Positions 1-9,343 of a DNA stretch of 64,000 bases are shown in pieces; within the stretch, counting starts at the first letter, position 1; each line of letters opens with the position of its first letter. Where the stretch lies: contig SDAL01000005.1 of assembly GCA_004153385.1 (NCBI GenBank), positions 222,049 to 286,048 on the forward strand. The letters run 5' to 3'. The DNA is from Paracoccaceae bacterium (lineage in GTDB: Bacteria; Pseudomonadota; Alphaproteobacteria; Rhodobacterales; Rhodobacteraceae). The notes under the pieces were generated by a model, which did not search any database, was not told the DNA's origin, and worked only from the letters and a program-made list of their open reading frames with translations. The position numbers and the translations under genes are program-made.

Positions 1-2036
1 CCGTTGATATCATGGGCGAGCCTGAGGTCAGCCCGCGGCCAGTTAAACATGGCAACCCGCCGACCCATGGCATGCAAGGTACGGATATAATTGACATTAC
101 AACTGCGCGTCCCGCCCAGAAGCGTCATATCCGACATGATCAGAACATCATATTCCAGCACTTCTTTTTTCAGCGACGGGATCATCAGGCTGTTCGGGCT
201 GGGGAACGGATCGGTGGCAGAGCGGCGCCCGTCCAGCACGAAAGGTGCCAGTGCATCGCCCGTTTCTTCAGCAACGGCGCGCTGTGTCTTCATCCAGTGG
301 TCGGACTGGCGGTGATATTCGTTGCGCGAGCCGAAGGTCAGACTGCGCAGGTTCATTTTCTTTTGCTGGGTGAGTGAATTTTCATGCACCAGAAACAGCG
401 AATAGACCGTGTTGGGATCCAAGATCACAAAGGCCTCCTTGCCGTACACCTGCTTGACGCGGCGTTCGAATTCCGCATCGGCATTGGCCATGATCGGGTC
501 CCACCCCCCTAGACGCATGATATCGTCATGGCGCATCATGAAGCCCGGGTAGTTCATGTGGCAATATTCGAGCGAATGTCGTGCCGGACGCAGATGGAAA
601 CGCAGCTCCAGCGACACACGGCACATCAAGGTCGTGTTCAGCCGCACATCGGGGTTTTCCATCAGGTGTCTGACCTGACGCTCGATCATCTCGGGATGCG
701 ACCAGTCATCGGAATCGTGCACGGTGACAAATTCACCGGTCGCAACTTCCAGCATCGCATTGCGGTTGCCATAGGTGCCGCGGGTATAGGTGTTTTCAAT
801 CACCTTGATACGAGGATCGTCTGCAGCCATTTGCTGCAAGATTTCGCGGCTGCCGTCGGTGCTCAGATCATCGGTAACAAGGATTTCGATGTTGCGCCAC
901 GTCTGCGCCTGCATGCTGCCAACCGCAAGCTGCAGATATTGCGCGGAATTATAAGATGAAATCAGGACCGAAACCTTTGGGCCGTCCGCGACATCGGCGG
1001 GGGCCTGTGGCGCGTGCAACGACAAGAAAGGGGCCTGCGGATCGCATGTGACCGGCGCCAGATTTCCCAAGCCCAGAACGGCATTGAATTCATTCATCAT
1101 GCCCGCCAGATCACCGCGCGCCTGATGGTAGTTGGCCATGCAGATCTTGTAGTTCGGGTCATCGGGGCGCAATTCGATATAATCTTCGAGCCTGCGAAGC
1201 GCCTGTTCGGGGTTCCCGCTCGCCATCAAAAGATCGGCTTCCAGAAGCCTTGGACGTACACCGCGCATGAAGCCCTTCGACTGTGCACGGGCCGCGGCCA
1301 TAAAACGGGCACCGGTAAAGGGGCGGTTCGTATCGGCAAAGAACCGGGCGAGTTCATAATTGGCCATGGCGCGCGCGCCACTTGGGGTCATCGGGCTATT
1401 GGCGAGTTCGGTCAGGTCTTGTTGACCGGATTTGGCATAGCCGCCCCACATCTTGGCCGAGGCCGCCTGAACGGCTGTCTTGGCAGAACGTTCCAGACGT
1501 TCAGCCCCCTTGGCCTTCTGCTTCAGCTTTTCTGCTTCCGCTTTGCGGTTATCAAGAAAGCCCAAAAGCTCGTTGATCCGGTCCTCTCTGGCGCGCAGTT
1601 TGGCGGCCAGATCCGTCTCGTCGGATGTGTCCGCCGCATTCAGCACGATGGTATTGTTCTCAGTACCCTGTTCCGGCTCTTCAATCCGAGCCGCCGCTAA
1701 TGTTTGAGCGAATTTTCCAAGCTTAGACAGATGGTCTTCATCGGCCAGCACCACAGCCGAGGGCTGCGCAACCGGTCGGGCAGAAATTGAACGTGCATCG
1801 AAGGACGGTAAATCCGCAGGTAGTGCGATAGAAAATCCGTGATAGGCATCGGGAACATTGCGGCGCGTCAGATGCTCGCGATATTCATTGGCACCGACCC
1901 GACCGATCACCTGCTCATCAATGAGGACTTCAACATCAACTATAGATTGGGGGGCATCCTGATCTACAATCCAACCTACGATTTTTTCTTGTTTGATCGA
2001 AAACCCAACCCAACCTCTATAGGTGTTTTTACGCAT
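1..2036 (-). CDS. Multidomain family 2 glycosyltransferase, partial (C-terminus outside window)
   Basis: The reading frame is open from an ATG at 2036 to the left edge, about 678 codons, so the C-terminus is missing. A GAGGGG Shine-Dalgarno sequence lies just upstream of the ATG. Residues about 8-75 form a small beta domain (GWVGFSIK, GWIVD, YHGFSIALP) often seen at the N-terminus of polymer glycosyltransferases. A charged, probably coiled segment follows (about 125-170), then TPR-like helices (about 190-310). A GT-A glycosyltransferase domain starts at about residue 325, with VSVLISSYN and the metal-binding DSDDWSHP. After it the protein begins another domain (DVLIMSDMTLLGGTRS) that resembles the start of a second, GT4-like transferase. 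The GT2 part is clearly related to the protein at 26998-28959. It probably builds a surface glycan; donor and acceptor cannot be read from the sequence. Confidence 0.85.
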   Translation of the reverse strand, partial: MRKNTYRGWVGFSIKQEKIVGWIVDQDAPQSIVDVEVLIDEQVIGRVGANEYREHLTRRNVPDAYHGFSIALPADLPSFDARSISARPVAQPSAVVLADEDHLSKLGKFAQTLAAARIEEPEQGTENNTIVLNAADTSDETDLAAKLRAREDRINELLGFLDNRKAEAEKLKQKAKGAERLERSAKTAVQAASAKMWGGYAKSGQQDLTELANSPMTPSGARAMANYELARFFADTNRPFTGARFMAAARAQSKGFMRGVRPRLLEADLLMASGNPEQALRRLEDYIELRPDDPNYKICMANYHQARGDLAGMMNEFNAVLGLGNLAPVTCDPQAPFLSLHAPQAPADVADGPKVSVLISSYNSAQYLQLAVGSMQAQTWRNIEILVTDDLSTDGSREILQQMAADDPRIKVIENTYTRGTYGNRNAMLEVATGEFVTVHDSDDWSHPEMIERQVRHLMENPDVRLNTTLMCRVSLELRFHLRPARHSLEYCHMNYPGFMMRHDDIMRLGGWDPIMANADAEFERRVKQVYGKEAFVILDPNTVYSLFLVHENSLTQQKKMNLRSLTFGSRNEYHRQSDHWMKTQRAVAEETGDALAPFVLDGRRSATDPFPSPNSLMIPSLKKEVLEYDVLIMSDMTLLGGTRSCNVNYIRTLHAMGRRVAMFNWPRADLRLAHDIN

Positions 2037-2522
2037 AAAGCCCCTCAAATCAATTTTTCTGTATATGCCACAGTCAGCGGTCGATGGAAGAATGTGTGCC
2101 TACAAACGCATTCTAGCACATGCGATACGTTTTGCCCTCGAATGCCGGCGAGTTCAATATGCTTGTCAGGTAGGGAACTTATGCCTTTCCATATGGCCTT
2201 AAAAGATCACTGAAAAAATAAATCAATTAATTCAATGCCTTGCGTGATTTGATTGTATGATTATGATAGTTATTGCACATACGCGTGATGGCAAGCAGCC
2301 CCCATTAAGCGAAAAGCCGCTCGTTTTTATCAGGTTTCAATTCTGTACGAATGCGACCATCGGTCACACAAGCGGTATCAGTATGAAATCAACCTGCTTA
2401 ATCAATGACGTCTGAATGAACAGCAAAAGATACCTGTCGCAGAGGGTCTTCCATATCGCATAAACCAATGCCATTTTCGTGATCTGTTTATGCAGGCCGG
2501 GCCAGATGGCACATTTCTCATG
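2037..2522. other. AT-rich intergenic region, no gene
   Basis: No credible reading frame was found in these roughly 490 bases. The stretch around 2200-2300 is markedly AT-rich compared with its neighbours and lies upstream of the glycosyltransferase that starts at 2036, so its promoter is probably here. I saw no clear terminator hairpin. Confidence 0.6.
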
Positions 2523-3581
2523 CTACCAGCGGATATCGCGGAACCGGAATTTCAGCTCCACTTGGGAATAGTCGAAGAATGCGATATTGGAGTGGTTCTC
2601 GGAGTAGCTGACCTCGACGCTTTGCCCGCGGGCAAGCTCGGCCGAAAGCCCCGCCCCATAGGTTTCGTCTTGCCGGTCTGTGCCCAGAAACCGGCCGCCC
2701 TCGGCACGCTGCGCCCAGACGAACGCCTCGAAGATGCGCCCGCCTTTGGGAAATTCCACACCTGCATTCAGCCGCAGTTTCGGGGCGATTTCGCCCTCCA
2801 CATCCGCACCCACCGAAATCGAGCCATAGGGGGCAAGGCCGTCGAAAATGGAGCGCAGGCCGATGGTCATCGCATTCTGGCTGGTGGCATTGGTTTCGGT
2901 ATGTTCGGCCTCGATCCAGGCCTCGTGATAGGTATCGGAAATCTGGCGCAGCGTGGAGAGCCTGATCCGCGTCGATCGGGTCTTGCTGCGGCCCAGATCC
3001 CATCTGGTTTGGGCCATGCCCTGACACAGATCGACAAAGTTCCAGCCTGTCAGAGAATGGCGCAAACAGGCCTGCACTTGCGCCGAGGTCCGGCTGATAT
3101 CATGGGCCGGCGCATAGCCCAGCTCGGCTGCGCCGACCAGATCCAGCAGCGTATCGTCACTTAACGCCACCCGCGTGAAGGTGCCCACGCGCGCGCCCGT
3201 AAGCCAGCCCGATTTCGCACGGATCTGCGGATCGGCCTCGAAGACCAGCCCGCCAAAGCGAAACCGGTCATTGAGCACCCCGCCGTTGAGGTTCTGGCTA
3301 TATTCGACAAGCGGCGCGGCCCAAACCTCCTGACGCAGCACACGGCTGCCAGATCCATCATAGAAATGGCCCTGTCGTGTCAATTCCTCGCGCAGCGCAT
3401 AGCGCACCTGCGGATCATAGGCGTAGCGGTCGAAAATACGGGTAAGCGCAAACAGGCGCAGACGCTCGCTGCCCCCGCTCGCACTTGTTTCATAGCGCGA
3501 TATCTCGTCGGCCTGCGCCCCCCCGAGCGTGGCGATAACACACAGCGCCCCCAGAAGGCCGCGCCATCTATTTGCCGGCAT
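2523..3581 (-). CDS. Slam-like outer-membrane beta-barrel protein
   Basis: The protein has 352 residues from the ATG at 3581; an upstream in-frame ATG at 3614 would lie deeper in the preceding gene. It begins with a signal peptide ending near GGAQA. The rest is rich in alternating short strands with aromatic girdles: SQNLNGGVLNDRF near the start of the barrel, then ENHSNIAFFDYSQ and a final strand ending in FRFRDIRW. These features resemble the C-terminal porin domain of surface lipoprotein assembly modifiers (Slam, DUF560), outer-membrane proteins that export lipoproteins to the cell surface. The ATG overlaps the preceding lipoprotein gene by 14 bases, so the two are translated together, which is how Slam and its substrate usually occur. 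It is shorter than classical Slams (about 500 residues), having little of the N-terminal TPR domain. The alternative is an unrelated outer-membrane barrel. Confidence 0.6.
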   Translation of the reverse strand: MPANRWRGLLGALCVIATLGGAQADEISRYETSASGGSERLRLFALTRIFDRYAYDPQVRYALREELTRQGHFYDGSGSRVLRQEVWAAPLVEYSQNLNGGVLNDRFRFGGLVFEADPQIRAKSGWLTGARVGTFTRVALSDDTLLDLVGAAELGYAPAHDISRTSAQVQACLRHSLTGWNFVDLCQGMAQTRWDLGRSKTRSTRIRLSTLRQISDTYHEAWIEAEHTETNATSQNAMTIGLRSIFDGLAPYGSISVGADVEGEIAPKLRLNAGVEFPKGGRIFEAFVWAQRAEGGRFLGTDRQDETYGAGLSAELARGQSVEVSYSENHSNIAFFDYSQVELKFRFRDIRW

Positions 3582-4419
3582 TCGGATCCGCGCCGTAGAA
3601 CACCCCGTTGGCATCCACTTTCCGGCCGGTTTTCTTATCCGTGCCCGAAATCGTATAAAGCCCGCCGGTTGTCAGGTCATGGCGTCCGTCCGTAAACTCG
3701 GGCCGGCCGCCGACCGCGCCGCGCAAACTGCCCGCAGCCTGCAAGATATCGCTGCCGTCGGGATCATAGACCGTCATGGTGACATCGCCGCCATAGGCGC
3801 CTGTGCGGATGTTGAACGGCAGATCTTTGGCCGTCAGAGCCGTGCGCAGATCAGAGGTGGCGTTCACCCCTGTCTCGAGGCGCAGCGATACCGTCTCCTT
3901 GCGCAGATCCAGCTCCATATTCACCAGACCATCACTGTTGGCCCCCGTACGCAAAGGGGCCCCGTCAAGTGAGGCCCAGACGAAATTCGCGCCCCGGAAA
4001 TAGTATTTTCCGTCCTTGGACACAGCCGCGCCTTGGCGGGCCTGTTCGAACGGGCTTTCATCCACCGTCAGGCGCAAGATGCGCGTCGCAGGCCCCGTGC
4101 CATCGGCATTGGCCACCTTGCCGATCACCTCGATCGTCATCTGGTCCTCATAGACCGTATCGGCAAGATCGATCAGGTTGCGATAGCCTTTGGGGCTTTG
4201 GGGGTCGGCATCCTCGAACTGGGCAAGGATTTTCTGATCGGCCTTGTCAGACACATCGCGCCGGACCCGGCTGCGCCCGTTATGGGTGGTGGTGTATGTC
4301 TCGAACGCCGGTGTATCGATCGTTTTGCCGGGCGGCAGATCGGGCGTGCGCGTGCCGCCACCACCGCCACATCCGGCAACCACCAACACAACGCAGATCG
4401 CGATTTTACGAAATGGCAT
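3568..4419 (-). CDS. Surface lipoprotein with TbpB-like C-terminal barrel
   Basis: The product is a 283-residue lipoprotein. The chosen ATG at 4419 gives a short charged start, a hydrophobic stretch and the lipobox VAGC, followed by a glycine run; the ATG at 4443 only adds eight residues before this. The mature part lacks long helices. Its end carries GLYTISGTDKKTG and GVFYGADPN, resembling the GxFyGp motif of the small beta-barrel in transferrin-binding protein B and other Slam-exported lipoproteins. The gene overlaps the Slam-like barrel gene downstream, which supports a substrate-translocon pair. What it binds is unknown; relatives bind metal carriers, haem proteins or host factors, but nothing here shows the ligand. 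Confidence 0.6.
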   Translation of the reverse strand: MPFRKIAICVVLVVAGCGGGGGTRTPDLPPGKTIDTPAFETYTTTHNGRSRVRRDVSDKADQKILAQFEDADPQSPKGYRNLIDLADTVYEDQMTIEVIGKVANADGTGPATRILRLTVDESPFEQARQGAAVSKDGKYYFRGANFVWASLDGAPLRTGANSDGLVNMELDLRKETVSLRLETGVNATSDLRTALTAKDLPFNIRTGAYGGDVTMTVYDPDGSDILQAAGSLRGAVGGRPEFTDGRHDLTTGGLYTISGTDKKTGRKVDANGVFYGADPNAGK

Positions 4420-4473
4420 GCGCCTCTCCCCCCTATATGCCAACGACCGCCACCCGCGTGCGGCGTTTGCAAT

Positions 4474-6609
4474 CTATATCTTTTTGTCTTCGAGGATGTA
4501 TGTTTCAAAGAATGTCTGGGCCGGCACCGGCTGGCCAAACAGATATCCTTGCGCCTGAAGACAGCCAAGTCGCCTGAGAAAATCGAACTGTTCTTCGGTC
4601 TCGACCCCTTCGGCAATTGTGTCCATACCGAAGACCTTTGCAAGATACACGATAACTTTTACCACGGCTGCGTTTTCTGCGTCCTCATGGGCATTGCACA
4701 CAAAACTCTGGTCGATTTTCAAACGCGAGGCGGGATAGCGTTTGAGCACGCTGAGGGCGGCAAACCCCGTGCCATAGTCATCGAATGCCAGCCCCACCCC
4801 CATGCTGCGCAGATCGTGCAATGTCTTGGCCATCACACCGTCTTGCGTGGTCAGGATGTTTTCCACGATTTCAACTTCGAGGTTCTTGGGCGACAGGCCT
4901 GTGCTTTTGAGCGCATGCCGGATCGATGCCAACAGCGAGCCTGCACGAAACTGGCTGGAAAACAGATTGACCGCGATCTGGAAATCGGGATTGAGGGCCG
5001 TCCATTTGACCGCCTCCTGACAGGCGGTGTTCAAGATCCACTCGCCGATCTGCGACGACAGCGGCATCTTGCCCAGAACATTGATGAACGTGCCCGGCAT
5101 CAACAGCCCGCGCGTGGGATGGTGCCAGCGCAACAGGGCCTCGGCCCCCTTCAGGCTGCGATCCCTCATGGAGATCTGCGGCTGGTAGTACAGCTCCAGC
5201 TCGCCGCGATCAAAGGCCTGACGCAGCTCTTCTTCGAAATTCCGGCGCAGGCGCGCGCCATCGTCGAATTCGGTGGTAAAAATCACGCTGGTCCCCCGGT
5301 CCGAGATTTTGGCCTGATGAAGCGCCAGATCGGCGGCGGCCATCAGGTCTTCGGCATCGGTGCCATGGGGGGGGTGCAGCGAGATGCCGACACTCACCTC
5401 CAACTCGATCAGCTCTTCCTCATAAAGCATGGGCGCGCTGATCGCCGCAATCGCATCATTGGCCGTTCTATGGGCGATGCGCAAATCGTCACCGCGCAGC
5501 AAGACCGCGAATGTATCCCCTTCCAACCGCGAGATGATCAGCGCGGCAGGGCATGTGGCGGCCAGTCGCGCGGCCACGGTCTTGAGCACCGCATCCACCA
5601 TCAACGGATCTCGGGCCTGCGTGATGTCCTTGAACCCGTCCAGATCCAGCATCAGCATCGTCAGCTGCTCTTCGGAAGATACAAACCCCGCAAGCGCATT
5701 GTGCCATGCCGCCTTGTTTGGCAGGCCGGTCACCACATCGATCGAGGCCAGACGGGCCAGCCGGTGTTCGATGGCCTCGTACCGGCCCAGATCGCGGATC
5801 ACAAAGGACCATCCGCCGTGGTCGCGCGCAAAGATGTCGATCTCAGCCTCGAACTGGGTGCCATCGCCGCAATAGACGCGATGGGTCACGGTCCGGTCGG
5901 TGTTGTCGGTCCAGTTGGCCACGGCTTTGCGCGACAGATCAGGCACGATCGCCTCCATCCCGGCCATGCGGTCATGGCCTTCGAACAGGGCGCGACCGGG
6001 CGGGTTGGTAAAACAGACATCGCCGTCGCCATCGACACACACCACCGCATAACAGGATGTGGCCGCCGCGGAGGTAAACGCCGTGCGGCCTTTTGTGCGC
6101 GCATGATCAAGGCGCGATGTTTCCATCGCGTTGGTCACAAGACATCCTATATCGCGCAGGTTCTGGCGATCTGCATCACTGAATTTCAGATGTGGCAGAT
6201 GATCGAGGACTGCCAGTGATCCGATGGCCTCGCCCGTGGGCGTGCGCAGCGCGATACCGGCATAAAACCGGATATAGGGCGGCGCCACCACTGTGGGGTT
6301 ATATTTGAAGGCCTGCTCCTGAATGGTGTCAGGAATGAAATACACATCGTCTTGCGCGATCGTATGCGCGCAAAACGAAATGTCGCGCGGGATCTCGCGC
6401 GGGATATCGCGTCCGTTCATCCCCATTTGCGTCTGAATATACTGCTTTTCGCTATCGATGAACGAGATCAGCGCAATCGGGACATTGAACACGTGACCTG
6501 CCAGCCGGACCAACCTGTCGAAGGTCGCGTTTGGAGGCGCGTCGACAATGCCATATTCGCGCAAAGCGGCCACACGCTCTTCTTCATTTATAGGCATCAA
6601 CACCGGCAT
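4474..6609 (-). CDS. GAF-PAS-GGDEF-EAL c-di-GMP phosphodiesterase, degenerate GGDEF
   Basis: The protein has 711 residues and no membrane segment, so it is cytoplasmic. In order it has a GAF domain (about 20-165), a PAS-like segment (about 185-275), GGDEF (about 285-445) and EAL (about 455-700). The GGDEF signature reads EGDTF, so cyclase activity is unlikely, although the domain could still bind GTP and regulate. The EAL domain keeps its catalytic signatures: EALLRWHHP, the DDYGTG loop, EGVE and the QGYLFG end. I infer an active c-di-GMP phosphodiesterase with GAF/PAS sensory input. It follows the cellulose operon on the same strand but beyond that operon's terminator, and lies 54 bases upstream of the lipoprotein-Slam pair, with which it may be co-transcribed. 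Confidence 0.9.
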   Translation of the reverse strand: MPVLMPINEEERVAALREYGIVDAPPNATFDRLVRLAGHVFNVPIALISFIDSEKQYIQTQMGMNGRDIPREIPRDISFCAHTIAQDDVYFIPDTIQEQAFKYNPTVVAPPYIRFYAGIALRTPTGEAIGSLAVLDHLPHLKFSDADRQNLRDIGCLVTNAMETSRLDHARTKGRTAFTSAAATSCYAVVCVDGDGDVCFTNPPGRALFEGHDRMAGMEAIVPDLSRKAVANWTDNTDRTVTHRVYCGDGTQFEAEIDIFARDHGGWSFVIRDLGRYEAIEHRLARLASIDVVTGLPNKAAWHNALAGFVSSEEQLTMLMLDLDGFKDITQARDPLMVDAVLKTVAARLAATCPAALIISRLEGDTFAVLLRGDDLRIAHRTANDAIAAISAPMLYEEELIELEVSVGISLHPPHGTDAEDLMAAADLALHQAKISDRGTSVIFTTEFDDGARLRRNFEEELRQAFDRGELELYYQPQISMRDRSLKGAEALLRWHHPTRGLLMPGTFINVLGKMPLSSQIGEWILNTACQEAVKWTALNPDFQIAVNLFSSQFRAGSLLASIRHALKSTGLSPKNLEVEIVENILTTQDGVMAKTLHDLRSMGVGLAFDDYGTGFAALSVLKRYPASRLKIDQSFVCNAHEDAENAAVVKVIVYLAKVFGMDTIAEGVETEEQFDFLRRLGCLQAQGYLFGQPVPAQTFFETYILEDKKI

Positions 6610-6787
6610 TGCTATGACCCTTTGAGGTTCGAACCGAAACTGAGATTTACAGCCAAAAAATGAACGCCATCAGAAGCATCTGACACACTATTTCTGGAGT
6701 CCTTTACATGTTAGAAAACAGGGTAATATTTAAGTCGCACCCGTAGGCAGAGCGGCTGCTTCAAACAAGATCACACTACACTACAGG

Positions 6788-6818
6788 AAAAAATTCCGTA
6801 TGTCCTATGACATACGAA
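6788..6818 (-). terminator. Rho-independent terminator of the cellulose operon
   Basis: An 8-bp perfect stem (6797-6804 with 6809-6816) and a four-base loop are followed on the minus strand by a run of six T. It lies 35 bases past the stop codon of the TPR gene, the last gene of the bcs operon, and separates it from the phosphodiesterase gene downstream. Confidence 0.8.
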
Positions 6819-6851
6819 ATATTTTCCTCCATACGCAAGTAGTTATCCATT

Positions 6852-8285
6852 TTAATTAGGACGCGCGGCTTTCATACCCTGCCGGGTATCATTTCCTGCA
6901 AGCTGGTTATGCATTCTGGCAAACATCTCGTAGGCCTCATTGCGTTTTCCGGCATTAAGATAGGCATAGGCGCGCAAAACCCCAAGGCCACGGTTCAGGC
7001 TCTGGATCTTATCGGCTGCATCCAGATAGCCTATGGCGCGGGCATAATCCTTGGCGTCATAGGCGGCGATCCCGCGCTGGACCAGAATCTCGTGTTCCAC
7101 ATCCACGCGCTGCTTGGCGGTGAACTTGGTGGCCACGCTGATTTTGGCCGCCTCGTTGGACATTTTCATATTAAGATAGGACATTGCCATACCGTAGCGC
7201 GCATCACGCGCCACATCGGCCGGCACACGCCCCTTGGCCACAGCCGAAAAAGACGACAGCGCCTCCATCGGCCGGTCAAGATTAAGGCTGCACCAGCCGC
7301 GCTCGTTGAGCAGGTCAAGCGATTTCGGATCGGGTGTCAGCGCGATGCACCGCGCCCAGTTACCCGATGCCGTGGCCGCCCGCAGGCTGGCAAGCCTGCG
7401 ATCGCCGGTGGCCGGCAACCGGTCCCAAGGTGTGGCAGGTGCGCTGATCGCGCCCCCCACCGAACGCGTGGACGATGATGTGGCGGAGCTGCGCGGGGCT
7501 GTGGTGCGCGCAGGCGCCGACGCCGTGCGCGAGGCGTTGGCCGCAGGCTTGGCGCTGCTTTCACCGTGCCCTGCACGCAGCCTGTCATGTAGCGCCTCTA
7601 GATCTTCCGATCTGGCCGGAAACCGCTCCGCTGCGGTTTTAAACATGCCGTCGAGCTGGTCTGACGTGCTCACGTCATCGGCCTTTTGCAACGTGGCCTC
7701 GACATCGGAATAGGCCGGACAACTGGCCACAATCGCCTGATAGGCACCGCGCGCCTGTGCAGACTGGCCGGCGCGCTTTTGCGCCTCTGCCAAGCGCCAG
7801 ACATTGTCGATCCGGTTGCAGCGCGTGAGCGCCGGATTGGACCGCGCGATCTGGTCGGCACGTGCCGCATTGGATCCCACGACCGCGTCGAACTCCTCCT
7901 GCGCTTTCGCAGTTTGCAAAAGCTGGACCATATCGGCAGGTGGCGTCCAGTCGGGGAACTTCTGGCGCGCACTGTCCAGTGTGGTTTGTGCCGCGCCGGT
8001 ATCACCGCGCGCGATCTGCTCGTAGATCCTGTCGATCTCGGGGCCGGGATTGGCGCTGGTGGTCAGCGTGTTGAGGTCTTCGGGCGGCTGCCAGTTGGGA
8101 AACGCGGTACGCAACCGCCGGATTTCGGCATTGATCGCGGCCTGATTGTTTTGCTGGATATAGAACCGCAAGGCCGCCAGATCAGCGGTCGATTGCGCAA
8201 CAACAGGGGCGGTGCTTGCGAAGACCGCCAAGGCGACAACGCCGATATGGCGCAAAGGAAACCGTAAGCTCAAATGGGTTGGCAC
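6852..8285 (-). CDS. Periplasmic TPR protein of the cellulose synthase operon (BcsC-like scaffold)
   Basis: I start it at a GTG at 8285, preceded by AAGGA, which gives 477 residues with a clean signal peptide ending at PVVA. The ATG at 8402 would overlap bcsZ by more than 130 bases. The mature protein consists of TPR-like helix pairs, a low-complexity Ala/Ser/Thr/Arg linker (about residues 240-280) and more TPRs to the end. It is the last gene of the bcs operon and overlaps bcsZ by 16 bases. TPRs of BcsC guide cellulose through the periplasm, but this protein has no C-terminal outer-membrane barrel, so it would be only the scaffold half. Position, signal peptide and TPR content support a cellulose role. 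Confidence 0.75.
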   Translation of the reverse strand: MPTHLSLRFPLRHIGVVALAVFASTAPVVAQSTADLAALRFYIQQNNQAAINAEIRRLRTAFPNWQPPEDLNTLTTSANPGPEIDRIYEQIARGDTGAAQTTLDSARQKFPDWTPPADMVQLLQTAKAQEEFDAVVGSNAARADQIARSNPALTRCNRIDNVWRLAEAQKRAGQSAQARGAYQAIVASCPAYSDVEATLQKADDVSTSDQLDGMFKTAAERFPARSEDLEALHDRLRAGHGESSAKPAANASRTASAPARTTAPRSSATSSSTRSVGGAISAPATPWDRLPATGDRRLASLRAATASGNWARCIALTPDPKSLDLLNERGWCSLNLDRPMEALSSFSAVAKGRVPADVARDARYGMAMSYLNMKMSNEAAKISVATKFTAKQRVDVEHEILVQRGIAAYDAKDYARAIGYLDAADKIQSLNRGLGVLRAYAYLNAGKRNEAYEMFARMHNQLAGNDTRQGMKAARPN

Positions 8286-9343
8286 TGGGGAAATCCTTGT
8301 ATTTGCGCGATAAGAACAAACAGGTGCAACGTGGCCGGATAATAGGGCTGATCGGTTGTAAACAACGGGATCGGCAGTTTGGCCCCGCCTGCCCCGGTGC
8401 AAGACGCAAGCCCCGCCAGCGCCGCATATCCGATATCGGGGCTGCGTTCGAGAACCTCGCCGGTTTTGCCGTCAAACACGGTCGGTGTTCCCGCGTCCAG
8501 TCCCGCCGCCTCGTAGGCGGTGCGGTAACGGCGCACCATAGGATGGGAGGCCTGACCACTCAAACACAGATAGACCGGCACCCGCATGGCCTCGTAGCCG
8601 GTGTTGGACGAAAACCCCTCAGGCGCGGCGGTCCAGCCATCAGGCGTGGCCATCATCCAGTCAGGGGCCAGACCGGCATCGGCCATTTCCCCCAACCGCG
8701 CCAGCCCGTCGTCAACGGCCCGCTGCAGGCTCGGCTCGTTGAAGGCCACGGCCAGATCGCTCATCAGTTTCGGCATCCAGTAGGAGGGATTGTAGATGAT
8801 CCCCTCGGGGCGCACGAACCCCTCAACGCCGGGCGCAAGCAACCGTCTGCCACTGTCGTTGGGAACCGGCGGCAGGCAAAGCCGCGCAACCGCCTTGACG
8901 ATCACCCCCGCACGCCCACGGCATTGCGGCAGATCAAACAGATCGGCGCCCATCAGCAAGGCCCATGCATAAAACACATCGCCATCAGAGGCATTGTTCA
9001 TATCAGGCACATTGGGGGTGGCATCAGGCAGCCATCGCCACGCCAGAAGCCCGTCTGTGCGCAAGGCCAGATTGGCCTCCGTCCAGCTGTAGATCAGCCG
9101 GAACGCTTCCACATCACGAAACAGAACAGCCAGATACAGCCCGTAGCCCTGACTTTCGGAATGGCTGGCCCCGCCGGAGGCCACATCGACAATCCGCCCG
9201 TCGGGCTGCAGATAGGCCGCCTTCCACGCGTTCCACGCAGGCACCAGCGACTGCAGCGACGCACCCGCCTCTTGCCCGAATGCGCCCATCGCAGGCATCA
9301 ACCCAAGCGCGCTTGCGCCCACAATCACCTCACGTCGGTTCAT
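8270..9343 (-). CDS. bcsZ: Periplasmic endoglucanase, glycoside hydrolase family 8
   Basis: The 357-residue protein starts with an ATG that overlaps the bcsB stop codon (ATGA), so the two are translationally coupled. Its N-terminus (MNRREVIVGASALGLMPAMGAFGQ in outline) is a signal peptide with a twin-arginine-like look. The GH8 proton-donor region is SHSESQGYGLYLA and the second conserved acid lies in NNASDGDVFYAWALL. BcsZ cleaves beta-1,4-glucan and is a standard partner of bacterial cellulose synthase, where it influences fibre release. Length and position in the operon match Rhodobacter-type bcs loci. Confidence 0.92.
   Translation of the reverse strand: MNRREVIVGASALGLMPAMGAFGQEAGASLQSLVPAWNAWKAAYLQPDGRIVDVASGGASHSESQGYGLYLAVLFRDVEAFRLIYSWTEANLALRTDGLLAWRWLPDATPNVPDMNNASDGDVFYAWALLMGADLFDLPQCRGRAGVIVKAVARLCLPPVPNDSGRRLLAPGVEGFVRPEGIIYNPSYWMPKLMSDLAVAFNEPSLQRAVDDGLARLGEMADAGLAPDWMMATPDGWTAAPEGFSSNTGYEAMRVPVYLCLSGQASHPMVRRYRTAYEAAGLDAGTPTVFDGKTGEVLERSPDIGYAALAGLASCTGAGGAKLPIPLFTTDQPYYPATLHLFVLIAQIQGFPQCQPI

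Noticed and set aside
4033..6219. A 728-codon open frame on the plus strand
   Set aside because: It lies antisense to the GAF-PAS-GGDEF-EAL gene, whose domains are unmistakable. Its own translation has no family resemblance and a composition typical of mirrored GC-rich coding DNA.
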